DNA of 64,000 nt from an uncultured Mobiluncus sp. (GTDB taxonomy: Bacteria > Actinomycetota > Actinomycetes > Actinomycetales > Actinomycetaceae). Position 1 is the first letter of the stretch; each line of letters opens with the position of its first letter. Below are positions 45,379-54,820 of this stretch, in pieces. The stretch lies in contig NZ_CAMYBV010000004.1 of assembly GCF_947254095.1 (NCBI RefSeq), forward strand, positions 1-64,000. The letters are read 5' to 3'. Made by a program: the position numbers and the translations under genes. The notes under the pieces were generated by a model. The model was given only the letters and a program-made list of their open reading frames with translations, had not been told where the DNA came from and made no database searches.

Positions 45379-46473
45379 CTAAATCTTGCGCAGGTGCAGG
45401 TGGTGAACGCGGTGGTCAGCGTCTTTCTCCAGGATGAGGGTGGCACGAGAACGGGTCGGGGCTACGTTTTCCTGTAAGTTTTTCAGGTTGACTTCCCGCC
45501 AAATTTGGCGGGCGTGAAAGTCTGCCTGTGCGTCGGTCCAGGCGGCAATCTCGCGGAAGAAAGAGTCGGGTTGTTTGAAAGCGGTCGCACGCAACTGCTG
45601 GAAACGGGACAGATACCACTGCTCGATGTCCGCGGGGCGGGCGTGCAGATAGATAGAGAAATCAAAGAAATCCGACACCGCCAGAGAATTTTTGCCGCCT
45701 TCGGCAATAAGAGGCGGGGCTAACACGTTCAACCCCTCCAAGATGAGGACGTCCGGGGCGCAAACCATCTGGGATTTACCGGGCACAATATCGTAGGTGA
45801 CGTGCGAATATACGGGGGCGGCTACCTCGGGAGCCCCGGACTTTACCGCCGCCAGAAAACGCAGCAACCCACGACGGTCATAAGATTCAGGAAAACCCTT
45901 GTGGTCCATAATCCCGCGCGCCACCAGCTCAGCATTGGGGTACAAAAATCCGTCCGTGGTGACCAAATCGACCCGGGGAGTGCCCGGCCAGCGGCTCATC
46001 AACTCGCGCAACAGCCGCGCCAGAGAGGACTTTCCCACAGCGACTGAACCGGCCACCCCAATCACAAAAGGAGTGTGCTGAACCGCTGATTCACCCAAGA
46101 AATCAGCGCGCCGGGAACGAATGTTGGTCGTTCCGGCGGCATAAATCTGGAGCAGGGCGGTCAAAGGTCGATAAATCGCGTCAACCTCAGCCAGGTCGAT
46201 AGGGTCGCCCAAAGCGCGCAAGCGCTCCACGTCAGCCTGGGTCAGCGGCAGAGGGGTCTGATCCGACAGAGCCGACCACTGTTCCCTAGTGAACATAACA
46301 AAAGGTGAGGCAGTTTCCTCAATACCCGAGGAAGTGTGATGCGGGCGTGCGGCCATAATCTCGCGCATAGCCGAACCGTATTGATAATCGCGCAGCTTTT
46401 CTTGGGTGCCGTGAGGATCCGTCAGGAATTCTTCCATCAACTCGGTAGTGGGAGCGCCAAAATTTTCATTCAT
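45379..46473 (-). CDS. coaA: Pantothenate kinase, type I, with an N-terminal extension
   Basis: A 364-residue CoaA, the first enzyme of coenzyme A synthesis. The P-loop GVAGSVAVGKSS is at residues 139-150; DVLILEGLNVLAPP and YIHAR-like YLHARPADIEQWYLSRF follow. The family protein usually begins near SPFVMFTREQWSAL, here at about residue 56, so some 50 residues are extra. The ATG at 46473 overlaps the stop of the upstream gene (ATGAATGA), which supports it, but a later ATG (residue 36 or 40) is possible. Confidence 0.92.
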   Translation of the reverse strand: MNENFGAPTTELMEEFLTDPHGTQEKLRDYQYGSAMREIMAARPHHTSSGIEETASPFVMFTREQWSALSDQTPLPLTQADVERLRALGDPIDLAEVDAIYRPLTALLQIYAAGTTNIRSRRADFLGESAVQHTPFVIGVAGSVAVGKSSLARLLRELMSRWPGTPRVDLVTTDGFLYPNAELVARGIMDHKGFPESYDRRGLLRFLAAVKSGAPEVAAPVYSHVTYDIVPGKSQMVCAPDVLILEGLNVLAPPLIAEGGKNSLAVSDFFDFSIYLHARPADIEQWYLSRFQQLRATAFKQPDSFFREIAAWTDAQADFHARQIWREVNLKNLQENVAPTRSRATLILEKDADHRVHHLHLRKI

Positions 46474-47641
46474 GACTTTTGACCACCGACCCCAAGCACA
46501 GACTGCCGTCCTTGTCGCGGTAGAAGTATGCGGAAGGCTCTTCCAACTGCGAATGCGCCGCTCGGATATACATGGGGTAGGTGTTTTTCACCGCGTACAG
46601 GTGAATGGACTCGGAACGCAAATCCTGCAACGTCTTGAACGTGTCGTCGTCCAAGCGTCCTTCCTCGTCATAGCGTAGTTTCCGGGAAGCCTCCGGGGTG
46701 TATTTCGTGATGCCTGGCGGGGGACTCCATTTCTCGCACAGCGTCGGATAGTTTTCCTCTGTGTCAGCGCCATTGAATGGATAGCTGGAACGAGCCATAA
46801 TCCGTGCCAGCAGGTAAGACACGTCCTCTGGAGTGACCGAATCCATCTTTCCGCCATAAATCGCCGTCGGGCAGGAATACCGGTCAGCTAACTCACTCCA
46901 GCTGGTTCGCAACTCCACGCTGGAGTCTTTCCAAGACACGCCGTCCTCGGTAACTTTCGGGGTCTGCGACAAGGCGTGCAGCAGAGCCTGTTGGGCGGGC
47001 GGAGTCGTGTAACGATCGGTGAACACTTCCGGGGTAATCAGCCAGCAGCTGCGTTGCATCGCGCCAAAATTTCCGGTTTTTAGATCCTTAAAGAAAGCCT
47101 GCATTCCGGTGAACTGTACCGGGTCGCCAGACTCGATGGTTTCTTTCTTAAGGTTCGCCGCAGCAGAACGGGTGGGCGTCGAGGTCTGTTTCAGGGCGCG
47201 GCTCGGGGTGGACCGGGTCGACACCTCGGAAACGTTGCTGAAGGATTCGGGATATGTGAGGTCTTCAACACCATCGAGATTGAGCGTCGCCGAGCGAGAA
47301 TCAGGATTTTCTGACGGCTCCTCATTGGTGCCTGCTTGCGACGAGGGCGAATCGGGGTTGTCTGAGGGGGTGGACTGTGCGGGAGCCAGCTTCAGAGTGG
47401 AGTTGGTGCGGAAGTTAGACCCGGTGACTTCCACCAGAAGCGGGGAAGTGATTTTTTCGGTGGGTTGAGTGCTACCCGTTTCGTCGGGGTCCCGGTTCGG
47501 CATGGCAGCGATTTGCGGCGCGACTATGAACAGCGTCACCAGCACCAGGACAATCCCTGCCCCAGCCAGCAGAAACATTCCTACTACGAGGCGTTTTGGG
47601 GTGGAAAGAAGCCAAAGTTGAAGGTTGTCTTTTTTCGACAT
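46466..47641 (-). CDS. Membrane-anchored extracytoplasmic protein, unknown
   Basis: A 391-residue protein I do not recognise. A single membrane segment at about residues 18-41 (VVGMFLLAGAGIVLVLVTLF) follows a short basic N-terminus, so the rest should be outside. Residues 50-170 are Ser/Thr/Pro-rich and probably extended. A C-terminal domain of ~220 residues has paired cysteines (QRSCWLIT, YSCPTAIYGG, TLCEKW, SLCLGSV) that could form disulfides. The stop overlaps the coaA start. Confidence 0.75.
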   Translation of the reverse strand: MSKKDNLQLWLLSTPKRLVVGMFLLAGAGIVLVLVTLFIVAPQIAAMPNRDPDETGSTQPTEKITSPLLVEVTGSNFRTNSTLKLAPAQSTPSDNPDSPSSQAGTNEEPSENPDSRSATLNLDGVEDLTYPESFSNVSEVSTRSTPSRALKQTSTPTRSAAANLKKETIESGDPVQFTGMQAFFKDLKTGNFGAMQRSCWLITPEVFTDRYTTPPAQQALLHALSQTPKVTEDGVSWKDSSVELRTSWSELADRYSCPTAIYGGKMDSVTPEDVSYLLARIMARSSYPFNGADTEENYPTLCEKWSPPPGITKYTPEASRKLRYDEEGRLDDDTFKTLQDLRSESIHLYAVKNTYPMYIRAAHSQLEEPSAYFYRDKDGSLCLGSVVKSHE

Positions 47642-47773
47642 GGCTACCTTTCATGTACACAGTGACCCCGCTGTATAGTCATCGGGCTTTCCTAACTTTA
47701 AGATTACCTAGTTTTCCTGCCGGTTGAAAACCGCAAGCGTATCTAAGTCTCTGATTATGTACTGATTTTCGTC

Positions 47774-47788
47774 TAGGCTGAAATCGTG
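47774..47788 (+). promoter_or_regulatory. Probable -10 of a leaderless nnr transcript
   Basis: TAGGCT at 47774-47779, six bases, then the GTG start of nnr. A weak -35 CTGATT lies 17 nt upstream (47751-47756, one base of uncertainty). There is no Shine-Dalgarno. Confidence 0.45.
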
Positions 47789-49351
47789 ATTTGGGGATAT
47801 GCGCCAGATTTGATTGCACAAACGGAAAAACCTCTGGTCGCTCAGGCTGACCGAGAGCAAGGCCCGGATGCGCTGATGCGGCGAGCTGCCTACGCGCTGG
47901 CTCACCACACGCATCGGGCCTTGTCCGGGGCTGATGCGGACATTGTGGCACCGCCGGTTCCCCGGGGACGCCGGCGCGTTCTGGTCTTGGTCGGAGCCGG
48001 CAACAACGGCGGCGATGGCCTGTACGGAGCTGCGTATCTGCGACGGCGCGGCTATCCGGTCGCGGTCCTGCCAACTTCGAAACATATTCACGAGCGCGGT
48101 GCGGCGGCCGCACGGCAAGCCGGGGTAGAGTTTTGGCCCAGTGTGCTGCCCGAGACAGTCCGGGAGGCTCTGAACACGATAAAGGCGTGGAAACCGGTTG
48201 CCATCATTGACGCCATTATCGGTATCGGAGCCCGTCCGCCCCTGCGGGAACCTGCGCTATCCCTGGTCCGGGGCATCAGCGAGTTGCTCAGTCAGTGGCC
48301 GGAGGAGCCCTCCCCCCTGGTGGTGGCCTGCGATCATCCCTCCGGCCTGGATTTGTACCGGGGTGCTGATTTAGGCCCGGATCAGGGGCTACTACCAGCT
48401 GACCTGACCGTGACGATGGGGGCGGCGAAAACCGGAATGCTGGTTGGTCCCGGCGCGCTCACGATAGGACGCCTGCAGGTTCAAGATATCGGACTGCCCC
48501 TGCAGACGATGCAGCCCGGCGCGGGTCTGATTGAACGCGCTGACGTGCGCGAACTGTGGCCCCGGCCGGAGTTCGCGGATCACAAATATTCCCGCGGAGT
48601 TTTGGGCGTAATGGCAGGGTCCTCGCGCTATCCCGGTGCCGGCGTTTTGGTGACCAGTGCTGCCTTGAACGCGGGGGAGTCTTTTGTGCGTTACCTCGGT
48701 GAGCCCGCGGTGCAATCGATAGTGTTGCAGGCCTGCCCGGAAGTTGTACTGGGAGAAGGCCGGTGCCAAGCCCGCATTATCGGTCCTGGTTTTGCGGCCG
48801 GTTCGCCGCGGCAGAGTGAACAAATGCTTGACGCGTGGCGTCGCCGCGACCCTGGTGAATTGGTGATTCTCGATGCCGGCGCGCTGGAACTTATCGGGAC
48901 GGAAATCCAAACGGACGCTAGCTGCCTGCTGACCCCCCATGCTGGTGAGGCGGCTGTACTGGCCGCCCAGCTCGGTCAGGAAACCACCCGAGAAACCATC
49001 GAAGCCAACCCTTATGACTGGGCCTTACAGCTTGCCACGGAAACGCACGCCACCGTCCTTTTGAAAGGACCGACCACCACTATTGCCAATCCGGGGGGAC
49101 AGGTTTATTCCCTCACTCACGGCACCAGAGACTTGGCGACGGCGGGCTCCGGGGATGTGCTGGCGGGAATTTTGGGGTACGTTTTCGCCGCTGCGAATGC
49201 TCGGGCCCAGAAAACCGGAGAAAGTTTGGATTTGGGACAACTGGCAGCTGTCGCGGCCTGGCTGCACGCCGAAGCGGGCCGTTTAGCCGCGCCCACGCCT
49301 CGTGCCACCGCCATTATCAAGGCGATTCCCCGGGCTTTGGCTGGGCTATAA
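47786..49351 (+). CDS. nnr: Bifunctional NAD(P)HX epimerase/dehydratase
   Basis: A 521-residue fusion that repairs hydrated NAD(P)H. The N-terminal YjeF-type epimerase domain (about 1-225) has VLVGAGNNGGDGLYGAAYLR. The C-terminal ribokinase-like dehydratase domain has GVMAGSSRYPGAGVL, LTPHAGEAAVL and TAGSGDVLAGILGY with the catalytic aspartate. The fused form is the normal one in bacteria. alr follows on the same strand; nnr-alr-tsaE is a common actinobacterial order. Confidence 0.93.
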   Translation: MIWGYAPDLIAQTEKPLVAQADREQGPDALMRRAAYALAHHTHRALSGADADIVAPPVPRGRRRVLVLVGAGNNGGDGLYGAAYLRRRGYPVAVLPTSKHIHERGAAAARQAGVEFWPSVLPETVREALNTIKAWKPVAIIDAIIGIGARPPLREPALSLVRGISELLSQWPEEPSPLVVACDHPSGLDLYRGADLGPDQGLLPADLTVTMGAAKTGMLVGPGALTIGRLQVQDIGLPLQTMQPGAGLIERADVRELWPRPEFADHKYSRGVLGVMAGSSRYPGAGVLVTSAALNAGESFVRYLGEPAVQSIVLQACPEVVLGEGRCQARIIGPGFAAGSPRQSEQMLDAWRRRDPGELVILDAGALELIGTEIQTDASCLLTPHAGEAAVLAAQLGQETTRETIEANPYDWALQLATETHATVLLKGPTTTIANPGGQVYSLTHGTRDLATAGSGDVLAGILGYVFAAANARAQKTGESLDLGQLAAVAAWLHAEAGRLAAPTPRATAIIKAIPRALAGL

Positions 49352-49416
49352 ACTATCCCGGTCCCCCTAAACGTGACAAACTAAGAAGTGCGAAAACAAT
49401 TTTGTAAAGGAAGATT

Positions 49417-50745
49417 ATGACCAACGTGGATGTTCCCCAATGGCCGGTACGCGCCGTGGTGAATCTCAGTGCATATCGGGAAAATCTTGCCCAAATGCGG
49501 CATTTTGCCCCGCACTGTCAACAAATGGCGATTGTGAAAGCTAATGCTTACGGACACGGTATCGAGCGCATGGCGCTGGCCGCACTCGACGCCGGTGCTC
49601 AATGGTTGGGTGTTGCCAAAGCGAGCGAGGCTTTCCGGCTGCGCAAATACCTCGATAAGCAAGGTGTGCCTCGCGACCACCTGGTCGACACGCCCACTTC
49701 TGCCATGATGCGTTCGCGTCTGTATCAGATTGACGCGATGGGACTGCCCACCGCCGCCCGCCCTCGCATCCTGACCTGGCTCTACACCCCGCAAACGGAT
49801 TTGCAGCAGGTGGTGAAAGCGGAAATCGACATTTCGGTTTCCACCTTGGATCAGCTGGACCAGGTTTCGCGCGCCTGCGATGCGGCGGGGCTGCGTTGCC
49901 GGGTACACCTGAAAGTTGATACCGGACTGTGCCGGGCCGGAGCGACAAATCAAGATTTTCCGGTGCTGTGCAAGCTGGCTCGGGCTCGGGAACGTGCCGG
50001 GCTCATTGAAGTCAGCGCGATCTGGTCCCATTTGGCGCGCGCGGACGAAGACACCGCCGCGGCTGAGGCTTTCACCAAGTCGCAACTAAGTGCCTTTGAT
50101 TGGGCTTGGGGAGTCGCCCAAGAGACGGGTTTACGCCCGAAACTGCGCCACATCGCCGCCACCGCGGGAATCATTTGGTATCCCGAGAGCCACTATGACC
50201 TGGTCAGGGTGGGGATTTCGGGATATGGGTTGAGTCCGAATCCCGAAATCGCGTCGTCGTGGCAGCTGGGGGTGCGTCCGGTGATGCGACTGGAAACGAA
50301 CGTGGTTCAGGTCAAAAGGGTGGAAGAAGGCGCCGCGGTTTCCTACGGCGGGGAATGGGTCGCGCCGGGACCGCGCTGGTTGGGGCTGCTGCCGATTGGA
50401 TACGCCGACGGCCTGCATCGCCTGGCAAAAAATCGCGGTGAAACTTGGATTAAAGGTCGGCGGGCCCCGATTGTCGGACGGATTCCGATGGATCAAATCG
50501 TGGTTGACCTGGGTCCGGCGGTGGACGATTCTGGGGAACCCGTGCCTTGCCCGGTCGAGCCGGGCGAGTTAGCGATTATTTTTGGGGACGCCAATGACCG
50601 TCTGTTCGGGGACATTCCGGGAGTTCCCCCGCTGCCAACCGCCGACGACTGGGCGGAATGGACCGATACCATCAACTATGAAGTCATTACCAGCATTTCC
50701 CCCAGCGTGCCACGGGTTTATGTCGAGGACCAGCCCGAGAGCTGA
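49417..50745 (+). CDS. alr: Alanine racemase
   Basis: A 442-residue PLP enzyme making D-alanine for peptidoglycan. The Schiff-base lysine is in IVKANAYGHG (about residue 35); the Tyr of AVSYGGEWVAPG is the second catalytic base; VRVGISGYGLSP and LPIGYADGL are family motifs. AAAGGAAG precedes the ATG. It is some 60-70 residues longer than usual, mostly through an internal segment near residues 85-105 (PTSAMMRSRLYQIDAMGLPT) and the C-terminus. Confidence 0.95.
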   Translation: MTNVDVPQWPVRAVVNLSAYRENLAQMRHFAPHCQQMAIVKANAYGHGIERMALAALDAGAQWLGVAKASEAFRLRKYLDKQGVPRDHLVDTPTSAMMRSRLYQIDAMGLPTAARPRILTWLYTPQTDLQQVVKAEIDISVSTLDQLDQVSRACDAAGLRCRVHLKVDTGLCRAGATNQDFPVLCKLARARERAGLIEVSAIWSHLARADEDTAAAEAFTKSQLSAFDWAWGVAQETGLRPKLRHIAATAGIIWYPESHYDLVRVGISGYGLSPNPEIASSWQLGVRPVMRLETNVVQVKRVEEGAAVSYGGEWVAPGPRWLGLLPIGYADGLHRLAKNRGETWIKGRRAPIVGRIPMDQIVVDLGPAVDDSGEPVPCPVEPGELAIIFGDANDRLFGDIPGVPPLPTADDWAEWTDTINYEVITSISPSVPRVYVEDQPES

Positions 50746-50795
50746 GCTCCGAGAGCTAACGCAGGGACTGTTGAATTATTTTAAGGAGGTACGCG

Positions 50796-51407
50796 ATGAG
50801 CCGCGAGGGGAACTTGCTGTTGGAAGTCGAAACGAAATCCGCTGACGATACTCGTCTGTTGGGCCAAGCCCTAGCCCCATTTCTGCAAGCCGGCGATGTG
50901 GTGATTCTGGAAGGGGAACTGGGCGCTGGAAAAACCACTTTGACCCAAGGCATCGGCGCCGGTTTGCGCGTCAACCAGCGGGTCACCTCCCCAACCTTCA
51001 TCATTGCCCGCAATCACACGAAATCCCCCGACGTGCCGGGACCAAACTTGGTTCACGTGGATGCCTATCGTCTGACGGGCGGGGACGATGTGGAAACACT
51101 GGATCTGGAATCCGCGTTAGAGACCGCGGTGGTGGTGGTCGAATGGGGTACCGACAAGGTGGAGGGGCTCAGTGCCCACTGCCTGAAGCTCTCCTTGAGT
51201 CGGCCTGAAAACGCCGCGGCTCCCATCACGGGAACCATCGTGGACCTGCCCGAAGATACGACCTGCCGGGTGGTCTTTCGCAGCCTGGAGGGGGCTTGGG
51301 ACCTGTCAGGTTTGGTGCAAAAGTGGCAGGCTCTGCGTGCCCAGGAAAACCCGAGTGCCGCACCCGGTGTTGCTGCGGAAACGTGCCAACCCGGGGCGGA
51401 TTCGTAA
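50796..51407 (+). CDS. tsaE: tRNA threonylcarbamoyladenosine ATPase TsaE
   Basis: A 203-residue TsaE with the P-loop LEGELGAGKTTLTQGIGAGL, then RVTSPTFIIARNHTKS and LVHVDAYRL. It drives the TsaBDE complex that adds threonylcarbamoyl to A37 of ANN-decoding tRNAs. GGAGG precedes the ATG. After about residue 150 the sequence is less conserved and ends in an Ala/Pro tail. Confidence 0.93.
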   Translation: MSREGNLLLEVETKSADDTRLLGQALAPFLQAGDVVILEGELGAGKTTLTQGIGAGLRVNQRVTSPTFIIARNHTKSPDVPGPNLVHVDAYRLTGGDDVETLDLESALETAVVVVEWGTDKVEGLSAHCLKLSLSRPENAAAPITGTIVDLPEDTTCRVVFRSLEGAWDLSGLVQKWQALRAQENPSAAPGVAAETCQPGADS

Positions 51408-51427
51408 ATAGGCTGATAGAGAAACCG

Positions 51428-52558
51428 ATGCTGAGAGTGTTTCAGATACGCCGAGTCCGTAAGCCCGTACTGGGCTGGGTTTTCGTGCTGCTGACCGCGG
51501 TGGTGATGAGTTTTGCTGCGCCAAATGTCGGGCAAGCCGTAGCTGGTCGTGCGCCGGGGCTTTCGTTCGCTAGTTCGGTCGGGGGCGTGACTCAGGACGT
51601 AGGGATTACGGCGGGACGGCTGCTGGAAGGGGCCCAGAGTGACCTTCCCGACGATGTCCGCGTTTGGTTTGCTACCAAGGCCCCGGCTTTGGGGCAATCA
51701 TTGCGCGAATACCTCCCCGACAGCGCGAAAGTTCCCCCGGAAGCTCAGATTGAGGTGGGGAATCCAACCCAGGTATTGACTTGGTCTGCTCGACTGCTGC
51801 GGGGCACCTACGCTCCGGAAAACGCCGTGACACCCATTGAGATGTGGGTGGCTCCGGTCAGTATCGATGCCAGAGAACTCGGGGTAGTGGTCTATACCGA
51901 GGATAAAAGGAATCTTTATCCCCTCTCTGTGCCTACCAGCGGAGCTGCGCTGGCCCCGAAAGTCCCCACCGGTGCGCCCGAACCAACGTCGAGCTCGCGA
52001 GAAAATATCCAGCTGGACATTACCGGTTCTGTTGAGGAACCGAAAAATTCCCATCTCCCCATCCGGTTGGAGGATCCGGGGGCCTGCTATGTGCTGCCGG
52101 ATTTAGCCCACGCTTTGCTGGCAACCGCGCCAGATTCCGCCCATCCCAACCGCCCTGTTTATGACCCGGTTATACGCGGGTGGTTCACGTTAAATGAGGA
52201 ACGGTTGTTGCCGGTTTCTAACGCGGCGCGGGCTCGTCTGGGCGGGGAAGTGAATTTGGACCAAGTGCAAGAAGCTGTGCAGTCTTGGTGGGGGACGGTC
52301 AGCCCCACTCCCACACCAACTTCGGAAGCACTGCCAACCAGCAATAACACCTTGGTGTGGGTGGTCGTCCTAGCTGTCGTTATTGTCGGTATCGCACTGC
52401 TGGTGGTGTGGCTGACTTTCCGTTGGCAATCCCGCACGGAAGATGCTGCCGAAGTGCTTTCCCTGCCTGACCCCGAGCTGATCATGGTGCCGACGCCTCC
52501 GCCGACTTCCGCCATCCCGACTTTAACGGTGTCCGGTTCCAAGGGCGAGGCGCATTAG
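51428..52558 (+). CDS. Membrane protein with two membrane segments, unknown
   Basis: A 376-residue protein lying between tsaE and tsaB. From ATG 51428 it starts MLRVFQIRRVRKPVLGWVFV with a membrane segment at about 14-34; a second is near residues 308-330 (LVWVVVLAVVIVGIALLVVW). The ~270-residue part between should be outside and contains no recognised motif. The C-terminus is a short cytoplasmic Pro-rich tail. A longer frame from 51296 overlaps tsaE and is not preferred. Position suggests co-expression with the t6A genes, not a shared function. Confidence 0.72.
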   Translation: MLRVFQIRRVRKPVLGWVFVLLTAVVMSFAAPNVGQAVAGRAPGLSFASSVGGVTQDVGITAGRLLEGAQSDLPDDVRVWFATKAPALGQSLREYLPDSAKVPPEAQIEVGNPTQVLTWSARLLRGTYAPENAVTPIEMWVAPVSIDARELGVVVYTEDKRNLYPLSVPTSGAALAPKVPTGAPEPTSSSRENIQLDITGSVEEPKNSHLPIRLEDPGACYVLPDLAHALLATAPDSAHPNRPVYDPVIRGWFTLNEERLLPVSNAARARLGGEVNLDQVQEAVQSWWGTVSPTPTPTSEALPTSNNTLVWVVVLAVVIVGIALLVVWLTFRWQSRTEDAAEVLSLPDPELIMVPTPPPTSAIPTLTVSGSKGEAH

Positions 52559-52568
52559 GATTGTCCCT

Positions 52569-53294
52569 GTGAGTTACCTGTTTATCGATACCTGTGCCGG
52601 GGCGGGGGTTGCCCTGGTGAATCCCGAGAACCTCAGCGACGTGCTGGTGAAGGTGAATCCTGACGGAAAAGCCCAAGTGGAAGCCCTCTCGTTCCTGGTT
52701 GATGCCGTGGTCCAGGAAGGCGGTAGACCGCAAAAAATTGTGGTTTCGCGGGGGCCTGCCCCGTTCACCGGGCTGCGAGTCGGCCTGGTCACGGCTCGGA
52801 CCTTGGGTTTTGCCTGGGATATCCCGGTGGTGGGGGTGGATGAGCTGCGCCTCCAGGCGCAGGCTGGCGCGGCGGTACTGTCCGGCCCCGGCTCTCCCGC
52901 TCAGACGGGGGGGCGGGCGCCGCGCTGGATAGTATCCCTGATGGATGCCCGCCGCCACGAAGTCTATGCTGGACTGTTCAAACTCGACTGGACGGGCGGT
53001 AGCTTGATGCAATGCGGAACCGATTGGGTTGGTCCTGCCTCCCATTTAGAGGATGTAGCCCAAGGGTGGGACCGCGACTTTGCGGGGTTTGCCGACGCCG
53101 GGGTTTTCCTGGTTGGAAACGCCGTCGCCCAGGTCAGCGGCCAGACCGTAGACGTTAGGTTTGCGGACCTGGCAAGGGCGGCGACCTCCCTTGTGAACAG
53201 TGCGGAAGGGGATCCAGAGGCGCAACGGGAACTGGCCTTGCTGAGCACCGAGCCGCAGTATCTACGGCGACCGGATATCCAACAAAAGCCATAG
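52569..53294 (+). CDS. tsaB: tRNA threonylcarbamoyladenosine complex dimerisation subunit TsaB
   Basis: A 241-residue TsaB, an actin-like protein lacking catalysis itself. It starts SYLFIDTCAGAGVALVNPEN and has VVSRGPAPFTGLRVGLVTAR followed by PVVGVDEL, the family core, then MDARRHEVYAGLF. It partners TsaD and TsaE. rimI follows after 25 nt. Confidence 0.92.
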   Translation: MSYLFIDTCAGAGVALVNPENLSDVLVKVNPDGKAQVEALSFLVDAVVQEGGRPQKIVVSRGPAPFTGLRVGLVTARTLGFAWDIPVVGVDELRLQAQAGAAVLSGPGSPAQTGGRAPRWIVSLMDARRHEVYAGLFKLDWTGGSLMQCGTDWVGPASHLEDVAQGWDRDFAGFADAGVFLVGNAVAQVSGQTVDVRFADLARAATSLVNSAEGDPEAQRELALLSTEPQYLRRPDIQQKP

Positions 53295-53319
53295 CTGGCG
53301 CTAAAATCGCTGGTGAACC

Positions 53320-53832
53320 ATGATTCGTGACGGTTCGATTGAGGATGCGCCAGACCTGGAACGCGCCGAACAGGAGTGCTTCGCGCTCGACGCTTGGGAC
53401 CGGGACACCATCGCGTCCCTGCTGGCACATCCAGATATCAGCTTTCGGTTGATTTTCAGCGAATCCGAGGATTTCGTGGCGTGGGCCGTGTGGGGTTTGG
53501 GGGAAATGAGCGTTCCTGTTGGCGACCTTCCTCCTGCGGAGCGTCATCAAGCGGTTACTTCCCAAGCGCGTGGGGGCAGGCTATTGCGGGTTCTCTCACT
53601 AGCGACCCGACCGGCTTGGCGGGGAAAAGGCTACGCCACGCAGCTGCTGACAGACGGTCTAAGTCGCGGACACGCTCGGGGTTATGCGGGAGCTGTGTTA
53701 GAGGTCCGCTCCGGTAACTCGGCAGCCCAGGAGCTCTATGGGAGTCAAGGATTCCACGTGTGGGCACGTTTGCCGCAGTGGTTTCAAAACCCGGTGGAGG
53801 ACGGCCTCATCATGGTGAAAATGTTTTTCTAA
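53320..53832 (+). CDS. rimI: GNAT acetyltransferase, RimI-like
   Basis: A 170-residue GNAT-fold protein with the acetyl-CoA loop VLSLATRPAWRGKGYATQLL (R-x-x-G-x-G/A type) and ARGYAGAVLEVRSGNSAAQE. RimI acetylates the N-terminal alanine of S18 and some other proteins. The usual actinobacterial run is tsaE-tsaB-rimI-tsaD; here tsaD does not follow. There is little ribosome site; TAAAAT at 53302-53307 could be a nearby -10. Confidence 0.85.
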   Translation: MIRDGSIEDAPDLERAEQECFALDAWDRDTIASLLAHPDISFRLIFSESEDFVAWAVWGLGEMSVPVGDLPPAERHQAVTSQARGGRLLRVLSLATRPAWRGKGYATQLLTDGLSRGHARGYAGAVLEVRSGNSAAQELYGSQGFHVWARLPQWFQNPVEDGLIMVKMFF

Positions 53833-53959
53833 CTCAAATGTTTCGTAAAAATTTTGCCCCCGTTGGCCGCGCGCGAGCCCACACCCCGGGATAAATCGGG
53901 ACTTTTGGCCTGAGTGCCCAGGTAAACATCCAGGTCAAAGCGTTTTTGGGGGAAGTAAA

Positions 53960-54802
53960 ATGAAACTCTCGACCCGATTCAGTCCAGTCGCCCTCGGAAA
54001 ATCTTATAGGCTCGACTTCGTGGCCAATACAACACTAACTACAGATAACAAAGCAATCAAGACCACCGTTATCATCAAACAAGCCATGGCAATCACTGGC
54101 ATGTTTTTTGTGGGGTTCGTGATTTTGCACGCCTACGGGAACCTCAAAGTGTTCTCCGGGGCGACCGTTTACAACGATTATGCGCTGCACTTGCGCACAT
54201 TCCTCATGCCCATACTGCCCTATGAAGGGTTGTTGTGGATTCTCAGGGTTTTGCTGGTAGTTTTCGCCCTGGTGCACATTATTTCCGCTATCGCCCTGTG
54301 GCATCGCGCCGGACTAGCGCGCGGTTCTCGCTACATGGTTAAGAAGTCGTTGGCGACTGCTTACGCGGGACGCACCGTCAGATGGGGCGGCATTATCCTG
54401 TTGCTGTTCTTGATTTTTCACCTCTCCCACTTCACCTTGAAGCTAGCCAAGGTCGGCGACGCGGCCGCCTACGCTTCCCACCAGGTGTTCTTGGATCCGG
54501 CGGGAAATGTCGTTGACGCTGCCGGGCCGGGGATTATCTCCGTGATGGAGGGTAATCCCTACGCCATGATGTTCACGACGTTCTCGAATTGGTGGATGGT
54601 GCTGATTTACGCCATCGCGGTGGGGGCGTTGTGCCTTCACATCGCTCACGGCGTGTGGTCTGCTCTGCAAACCATTGGCTGGTTGCGTCGTAACACCCAG
54701 TACACAGTTCAGATTATTTCGGGTCTGGTTGGCCTGCTGGTGTTCGCTATGTTCCTGGCTCCGCCGGTGGCTATTCTCGCCGGAATGCCGATGCTGGCGT
54801 AA
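53960..54802 (+). CDS. sdhC: Succinate dehydrogenase/fumarate reductase cytochrome b subunit
   Basis: A 280-residue b558-type membrane anchor with five membrane segments and conserved histidines (VILHAYGNL; LVHIISAIALWHRAG; FHLSHFTLK; LHIAHGVWSAL) that should bind two haems b. This single-anchor form works with menaquinone. GGGGGAAGT precedes the ATG. The order C-A-B is the standard one for this type; in a fermentative anaerobe it would run mainly as fumarate reductase, but direction cannot be read from sequence. Confidence 0.92.
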   Translation: MKLSTRFSPVALGKSYRLDFVANTTLTTDNKAIKTTVIIKQAMAITGMFFVGFVILHAYGNLKVFSGATVYNDYALHLRTFLMPILPYEGLLWILRVLLVVFALVHIISAIALWHRAGLARGSRYMVKKSLATAYAGRTVRWGGIILLLFLIFHLSHFTLKLAKVGDAAAYASHQVFLDPAGNVVDAAGPGIISVMEGNPYAMMFTTFSNWWMVLIYAIAVGALCLHIAHGVWSALQTIGWLRRNTQYTVQIISGLVGLLVFAMFLAPPVAILAGMPMLA

Positions 54803-54820
54803 GGAAGGTAAGGAAAGACA

